Virus record (IMG/VR): IMGVR_UViG_3300021964_000699
Location: 1 to 20,694 of that record
Strand: one strand, 5' to 3'
Source: a virus
Length of the DNA: 20,694 nucleotides
In this document: one piece after another, positions 1-9,000 of the stretch
How positions within the stretch are numbered: the first letter of the stretch is position 1
How the letters are laid out: each line of letters starts with the position of its first letter
Made by a program: the position numbers and the translations under genes
The notes under the pieces: generated by a model
Told to the model about the DNA's origin: nothing
Seen by the model: the letters and a program-made list of their open reading frames with translations, nothing else
Databases searched by the model: none

Positions 1-3000
1 TATCTAAACTGTATTACAATATCATCATTTTGTATTAAGTCGTTACAATTATTAAGAATAAATTTATTTTCACTGATTAAACTTACAAATTTATATCCTT
101 GAGATCTTGGATCAGTAATAAGATTTTCTATATCATTACAATTTAATCTACGCTTTGGCTTATAATTTTTAGGAATAGTAACTTTGTTCTGTACCCAGAA
201 ATAATATTTTGCACTAAAGTTTTGTGATATTTTATCGTAAACTAATTGTGTACTATATCGAGTATTTCCATATATGCTAGTACCACTTATACCTAATTCT
301 AAACCTTTATCAGTGTCGGCAAACTCGTCATATACCGATGGTATATACGGACTTTCAACCCACTCAAATATATCAATAGATGATCCATTAAGTAACTTAT
401 TCCAATTGCGTTTTTGAATATTTTCTGTTCCAAAGTAAGGATACGCTAGTCTTGCTGTATTAGTTGCCCACCACACTTCACCAACATGTTCTTTACCCCA
501 ATATCTTTTTGGATCTATTAGAAAATCATTTTCTAACCCTGTGTTATATACTGCTGGGTCAAATCCAACTTTATAATCAATTTCTTGCTCTGCTGGTCCT
601 GCAATTTTTCCTTGAAGTGGATCAATATAATCTAGTCTTGATATAAACTCATTTGTTCTTTTATTATAAAGAGTTATTCCAGAAATTTTATTTAAATCTA
701 CTGGTAATACTTGTTTTTCTAAAGTGGTCCACGATTTAGAATCAATATTTTTTCTAAAATCAACTACTGTACCCCTTGAATCAATATTTGACTGCTCTGG
801 CATACCAACATATATATGATTTTGAATACTATACAAGTTCTCGCCGAATGTTTGTTGTATTTGAGGATATATTATATTTTCTGAATATATTAAAGTATCT
901 TGAATATTTTCGTATACATAGATCACACCTTTATCAAGTATAACATTTCTAAACGTTGTAAACTTACCATCAAAATAAGTTTCTTGTTTATCAAAAGTAG
1001 TTGGAATAATTTGATCGCCATTTAAACTAGATATAATTAAATTAGATGAACCAAAATCTAATGAATGACCAAACTGTTCGGCAATTTCGTTTTGAGGAGA
1101 TTGCAATGTTTGATCAAGAACAAACTGTCCGCTAACTGCTTTGTATATGTACACTACTCCTTTGTTAATACCAAACTCATCATTTGTTGATGCACTAACA
1201 GCAAAATGTGTACCTGCTGTATTTAGACTTACATTCTCTCCCCATTTAGTATCTTCGTTTGGTGCATTAATAACCTGAGTTAATTGGAATTTATTATCGT
1301 TTTGTCTGTAGATTGCTATGCGCTGTTCTGTATAACTATCGGCTGCAACTAATAGTGCCTTTACTACTAAAATTTGGCCGTCGTCGCTAATGTCAAACGC
1401 TTGGCTAAAGTCACTAATATTAGCCGGGTCAAAAACATCTTCATCATATAAGTGCTGACCAGTTAGATTTGGAAGATACCCTAGATAATCTATTTTACTA
1501 TCTAAAGTTTTCCAATCAGTAGTAGTAAATGCTGCATCCTCAGCAATATTAGTCAGTGCTCGATATAATACATTATCTTTAAGAACAATATTATTTTCAG
1601 CGTAACTATATGTATTATCCCACTCACCCTGGTAATCACTATCTTTTCCATATTTCCAACTAATGTTTACCCAATATATAGGGTCTGTAGGTAGTACTCC
1701 ACTTTTAACTGCTCTAATAGCTTGATAATATTCATCTTTGTAGATAGTTATTTCACCAACATTGTATTCTCTAATCTGGAACGGACCGCTGAGATTTTCT
1801 AAATCATCAGTACCATGTCTGAATATTTCTATTTGTCCTGGATTTTCTCTACGTCCGGTATTTAAAGTTTCACTGTCTGCATCAACTCCGGAAGTTCCAA
1901 CTAATAGAGTATATGAATTGTCTGTTTGTATTAATCTAACTTTTCTTCCAAATTTTCTATCTTCAGCATTTTGGAAACTTGTTAAAGTTTTTTGTAATAG
2001 ATATGTATTATCTGGACGTCTTCTATAAATTGCTATCGCGCCAGAATTGTCTGGACCAGCATTACCCGTACTAACAGCTGACAAATTGTATATTTGTCTA
2101 TAATCTTTATTTAAAGAATAAGGAGGATTAGACGGAATCGATATTCCGCTCTCTACATTTTCATTAAAGAAATAATATTCTTCATCAATTAATGCAGGAG
2201 TATCTTCCCAAGATAATAATCCGTTTGTAAACGATACGCTATTTTCAAATACAAGAAGTTTACCTACTTGATTAGTTCCTAACGTAATACTATTTTCACT
2301 ATCTGTAACTTCGCCAAATACTCTATCAACATCGCCAGCGATTCTAATAGTTTCATTTGCAAGTCGTTTTAATTCATATTTTCCGATATTATTAAGCTCA
2401 TTGAATCTTCCGCTAAATGTAACTCCGTTATATTCGTCTAACACTTTTACATATACTCTAACTCTGTTAAAGTCTCTTTGTAGATAAACAACTTCTGCTG
2501 CACTAGTTGGTGCCAATGCACTTGCTGCTAGTCCGCCGCTGCCGTCACTAGCTGTTTGTACATCAACTATAACGTCACCTTGAGGTCTAGTTTGTAACAC
2601 TCCGCTTACATCATGATATAATCTAGGCTGTGGTTCAAAAGCAAATCCACTAGAATCAAATCTATTAAATTCAAAATCAATATATCCGTCCCACATGTCA
2701 CTTATAGTTAATTGTTTATTAATATCTTCGTCATCAATAAACACATTATCATAATCAATAGGCTTATTTTCTAAATCGTACAATTGGAAATTATAACTGT
2801 CTCCGATTGTTAGTCCATCGCTGAATGTTTTTCCTACTCTTACAACAAACAAATTAGATTGACAAGATCTCTCTGTTCCGTCTTGACCATCTTGTCCTGA
2901 CGGATCTCCTCTATAAGAAAGCTGTGTAATATAACTTGCACGGTTTTTATCAAGTACAAATGTTCCGATACTAGATACAGTATCTTGAATATTATAATAA

Positions 3001-6000
3001 TCATTAATATCTCTTGCAGACTCAGATAATTTTACATCAGCATACACTAATCCTCTACCAACATCATAAAAAGTTGATCCCACAGTATATGTAAATCCAT
3101 CACTGTTAGATAATTCAGTAGTAAAGCTACTTAAAGGTTTATCGTCTGTATTATAAGTTTTAATTAACCAATAACCGCCTATAGATGCACTAGTAGTATA
3201 TGTATTTTCACTAGTATATAATCCAATAAAATTATCTTCGTCATTATACAATTCTCCTGTGACATCAAATATGCCGTTTGTATTAGATACATAAATTACT
3301 GCACTATCTAATTTAGAAGCAACATAAACTACTTCAGCTCTGCCTGTCACTGTTGTAACAAAGTCGCCTACTTGAGGCAAAGAGATAAATGTTTCAATTT
3401 CTAATATTGAATCTACTTTATATATAATTTCATGAGTTGAACTTATCCAACTAGGTGTAATTTGAGTAATAGTATTGTTAAATGGTAATACTTCTTCTAA
3501 TGTTTCATTAGCATAACTACTCTTATTCCAATACAAACTAATAATATCACCTGCTGCTTCCTGACCAGCTGTAAAATTTCTAGATTTTGTTCCAAGATAC
3601 ATGTCAGCAGGCGCTCTAACCAAAATATGATCAGCAATACTATTTTCTAATCCAGGATTTCCTGATACTAATAATACTGTATCAGTAGAATCAGTGTCAG
3701 TGTTAGATATTAAATTTTGATAGTTATCAAAAGTAGAAAATCCTTGGCTTCCAGCTTCTGGAGAAATAGTTCTTAATGCTTGCCAAAAATTATCTCTGTA
3801 TTTGACAATATCGTTTTTTTGATATTCAATAGTTGGACTAAAGTTTCCAAGTAACTTTGTTTTAACATCTGATGCATTTGGAATGCCGACTACTATGTAT
3901 TCGCCATCAGGGCTAATATCAACAGAATCACCGAATCTAGAATTTGAAATATCTAAAAGATTTGTATCTGATGGATATTCTATTTCTTGGCTAATAACAA
4001 AATTACTATTTTCACTACTTCTTAAGTATACAAATATTTTTCCGTTTTCGTCATTTGGTGCTGCAACAACCATTGTCCTGTTATTTTTTGAAACTGCAAT
4101 ATTTTCACCAAATTCTTGATTTGTGCTAGTTATATCAGTTGTGTTTTGGATAGTCTGACGCTCAGAAAATACAGTATTATTTTCTAATACATTCCATGAT
4201 CCGTTTTCATAATTATTAACCCAAAATCTCTGATCATCATATTGCTTGTCTTGAATAATAGCATTTATTTCAGATATATTATTAATTCTTACTTCTCGTA
4301 ATTTAACTACTGCAAAAGATTGGGCATCAAATGTAGATACCTCGCTACCTGCTGCTATTAATATTTTGTTAAGGTTTGTTTTTTCAATATTATATAAACT
4401 TTCAACTCCATATTCTTCAGCATCTAGTATACCAATAATTTCACCTTCTTGTAAATTATTTTTTGTCCATTTATTAAGTGTAATTTCTGTAAGCTGATCA
4501 CCTTGATTAGTAAACTCTCCTGTTGAAGTTTCTGAGCTAATTGCTTTAAGGTCAGTGTCTATTATCTGATAAACTGTCCAGTCGTCTTTACCTGTTTCAA
4601 TTAACCAAATATAAGACCCTAGCTCTATTAAGTTAATATCTGTACCAGCTAATTCAGACTTATCATACGCAATAAACGTAACATTATCTTCGTTTACATA
4701 GCCGCCCGTCTTTAAGAACTCTTGCACAGTTGTGACAGGAAACGGAGAAGTATGTATATAGTCCTGTGGTTTATCGTGTACATCGTTAGGTAATAGTCTG
4801 TAAATTTTATCTATTTTAGTCGGATTTGAATTTGTTATTTCAAATATTTGAGGAGCTTCTTCTAGTTTCGAATCTGAAAGTTTATATTCAATTTGTACTT
4901 CATTATCAGTTGCACCGTACTGGCCTACTTGAATTGCCCATTCTTCAAATAGCTGCACCTTATCTTCTTCGTTACTAGATAACGAATCAAATAATTTAGT
5001 TACAGAATTAATAGTCCCCTTGTCTTGAATATATCCGTTGTAAAATTTAAACTGACTTATATCATCATTGATTATATTAGCAAGATACCTCCGTTTTTGA
5101 TAACCAACTAAATGCTGGGCAAGTTCTTGTTGAGATTCATCGAACCCTGCACTATCTAAATCATAGAAGTCCATAAATTGATTTATTTTATAATCAAAAT
5201 TTGTAAGTAGCTTTTTCTCTGGTTCTTTGCTTAAACGATACCATGAACTTTCATTAAAAATATTTGATCCTGGAATATTCTGTACAGCAGTATAATAATA
5301 TTGGCGGTGCTTTACTAAATCGCCAATATTATAATCTTTATATTCTTCCCATACTTTATAAGAAGCATCGTCAAACACAAATCCCGGAACATTAAATCCT
5401 CCCTGCCAGTCTGAGGTTCTATATGCATTAATTTTTAATCGATCCTGTCTATAACCTGTAGACGGTTGGTAGATAATATCGTTAAAGATAGTTTTATTAT
5501 CAAATAATACCACATGTTCTTTTTGCACAATCGGAAGAGCAACATGATACAATCCATGATCCGAATCAACTACTTGTATCCCGAAACTATTTTGATCTCT
5601 TAATATACTATTAAATTTTAAATCTAAAGGTTGTTTATTTTCATCATATATAGAATAATTATAAAAAGGATCTGTCAAGTCGTCAACCACATGATAGTCT
5701 CTATCAAAATATAATCTATTTGCAGAAGGACTCAAAGTTATAACTGTTCCTGATGTCCATCCTTGTGTGGTCCAGAATAAAAATTCTTTTGCAGAGTCTT
5801 GCCAGTTGTCAATTTGTGATCCGTTCTCTGTAAATACAAAATCAAATCCTAAATCTTTTAAACGTTCTGCATACCCTAGCATAAATGTGATTACTTCTTG
5901 ACTATTAGAAAACTTATGGCCATAAGGAATACGCAAAACATTTTGTTTAGAAAAGTTTTTATCAAATTCTGCAGACTTTCCTCCAGTTATAGGGGCTTGT

Positions 6001-9000
6001 TTCAGAACTGCTAGATTATCTATTTCAAAATTTTGAGTAGAAGTAAACGATTCTTTAACTCTGTAGTATTTTCCAGCATTCTCTATAAGCTGACCTTTTA
6101 AATATGGTGTTCTTTCTCTCCACTCATTTGCAGTTTCAGTAATACCTCCAACTGTTATTACAACACGTTTTGATCCTGACTTTGGAGCGTAATATTCAAA
6201 ATAAGGATTATCTTGACTATACCCTCGAATAATAAATCCAGTTGCTAGTTTTTCAATAATTAATCCGCTATATGTAATTAAATCTGTTGGTGAACTTGTA
6301 TTCAAGAATACATTATAATTTTCTTGCGGTATAAAGATACCATTCTCGCTTTGATCTTCTACAATACTACGGCTATCAAGTATTACATTAACTTTGTCTT
6401 TATCTGTAAATCCAGCTAACTTTACCCCTAGTTGATTTTGGATGCTCTTCAATTGTAGCTGATAGTCGTCATACACCTTTAACACATTAGAGGAAATTAA
6501 ATTAGAAATATAATTTACAAGTCCCGAAGTCATAACACGCTGATCACTTTGTGTTGTATTTGGAAGTAAGATTTTTTCTAGTTGTATAACCTTACTAGTA
6601 TTATTATAAATGTACTGATTGGCAAAGTTTTTTTGAATTCTGCTTACATCAAATCCTAATCCAATTGTTTCTGCTGGTTTATTAAGCACCATTGATTCTA
6701 AAATACTAAACGGATATTCTGAACTGCGGCGCCAGGCATTTTCAACCGGTGCCCAATCGCCAAAACTAAAGTTATTAGTAGTAGAACGTAACAGAAAATT
6801 ATCTACTATGTTTGTTCGTAACGGACTTTTTAATAATCCTTTACCGTCAACTGGTATACATTTTGATAGTCCAGGTCTTGCATAGTTGTTATTATAACGA
6901 ATTTTTCCAGGTTCAGCAATCTTACCTTCTTCAAGATCTTCCCATAACAATAAGTTATCTCCTGTATAAGGAGCAGGGCCATATACTGTGTTCCACCATG
7001 TAGGTTTGATTGTAAATCCTAACATTTCCCAAGGAGCAGTATGTGGCCTGTCAGTATCAAATATATTTTGATAGATTCCTCTCCAAAATCCTGGCAATGT
7101 ATTACCATTAAATGACTTCATAGTACTATAATTAAATGTAAACTCATCTTGGCGGAGATAGAAGTAATTATCGGTATAATCATTATCTAGTATTGATAAC
7201 CAATCAGCAAAACTAGGTAAGAGAGAGTTATCAATTTCCTCTCTAGTAAATTCGTTATTTCTAAATTCGCCACCTTTAAACTTAGTTACGTCAATAATAC
7301 TACTATCATATTCAATCTTAATATTATTAAATATTCTTTTTTCTAATTCAAGTATTAAATTGTCTCGATAATCACTATAACATCTTATATAACTGCCGTC
7401 ATGCCCTCTAACAAACGACTGTCCTTGAGGATATGCATCAAAAAGTGTTGTATCAATACCTGCGTGTGTTCCTCCCGTATTGGGCATATACAGTATTATA
7501 TTTGACCCGTTAAACATGTGCTTATGAGCTGTTCCGGTGCCGCCGTTGGCTAAGTCTGCTGATTCAGCAGATACCTTGTCTGTGTATAATGGATAAAACC
7601 ATCCAATTTTTCCTTCAAATTTATACCCTTTTTCAGACTGTGCATATATCTTGTATGCTACTTCATCTGTTGGTGATTCTCCAGCAGCTGGTCTATAAGT
7701 GTCGTCGTATATAAGTTCAGGTAAAAATTTAGGATATAACCCTAATTTTGTCGGCGTCGGTGGAATAAATGTTCCATCAGTTGATGGATATTCGTATATC
7801 GTAATAGTATCGCCGACAACTAGATTATCAGCAAATATGTTTACAAATCCGTCTGTTGAAAAGTTATAATCTATACTGTAAGATAGCTGTACACCGTTTA
7901 GATAAACATTTACACTTTTGTTAGACAGATTATCTAAATCAAAATCTTCTGACAAACTATAAAATCTAGATCTAGTATCTAATACTTCATGTGTTGTAAT
8001 TGTGGCTGCTTCATAGCCAACCATATCACTAAAGTAGAAAGATTCTGTTTTTTGTTTATCCTTATTAAGTTCTGTCAATACTAAATCAACATGTTGCTTT
8101 GTTTCAGTATCTATACCTAAATTAACAGCAGTTTCTATAAAGTTTCTTTTAAATCTAGAATATTCTCTTCTACTAAACTTTAAAGCATTAACAATATTGT
8201 ATTCTTTATTTGTTACATGGTACGCAGATAAATTAATCGGTCCACTGTGCTTTACAAATCTTTTTCCAAATTTATCAATGTCGCCCAAGTCTCTAAGGTT
8301 ACTAGTTCCAGGATATGATCCAGAAAAGTTTCTTAAATCTTCGACCATAGTATCTACATGATCAATTACTTCGCCTAATGTAAATTCAGTAAAGTCCTCA
8401 TTTTTTGGATTTCTTTCTAAATTATTTGGAAATTCGTAATATCCGTTTTCATTTTTATTAGCTTGTGATGTTTTTGATTTAATAACAACAAAATCACCTT
8501 CGTTTAAATCTTCAGCAAAAGTAATGAATAATTTTTTATTTGTTCGTTCAATAGTATAATTGTTAACAAGAAAACTATTTACAAAAACATTAATTGTTAT
8601 ATCTGTTAGCGTTCCTGCATCTAAATAAGTATCTACTTCAAAAGTATTTAAATTACTTTCTTCAACTGCATATTCTCTTATTACCTTTTGAACACTTTTA
8701 GTAGGCTTATTAGAGAAGCCATTGATCCATTCAAAAGTTGTTAAGTCTTTATATTTTTTCATAAATCCAGGGTTAATGGATTTTCTATATAATTCAGTTC
8801 CTGATTCATATTCAAAAATATCAGTTAGTAAATTAAATTCAAAGACTATATCGCCGCTATTATTAATATTTCTGTAAGTTAACGGAAACCCTAATTCGCT
8901 ATCATTATTGCTTGTACCTGCTTTATAACTAAACAGTTTTGTACCTATAAATGTACTAGCATCATATGTATTAGTGTCCCCAAAACTTATTTTGTCTACT

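Noticed and set aside
2874-2912. RGD and a short Gly-x-x run (RGDPSGQDGQDG) in the giant protein, suggesting an integrin ligand or collagen-like segment
   Set aside because: Only about four Gly-x-x units are present, too few for a triple helix, and an isolated RGD is common by chance.
464-7003. Several plus-strand frames of 60-88 codons within the giant gene (464-646, 1762-2028, 3883-4119, 6812-7003)
   Set aside because: They lie antisense to a continuous well-packed gene, have no visible ribosome sites or recognisable domains, and their composition is that expected of the reverse complement of an AT-rich gene.
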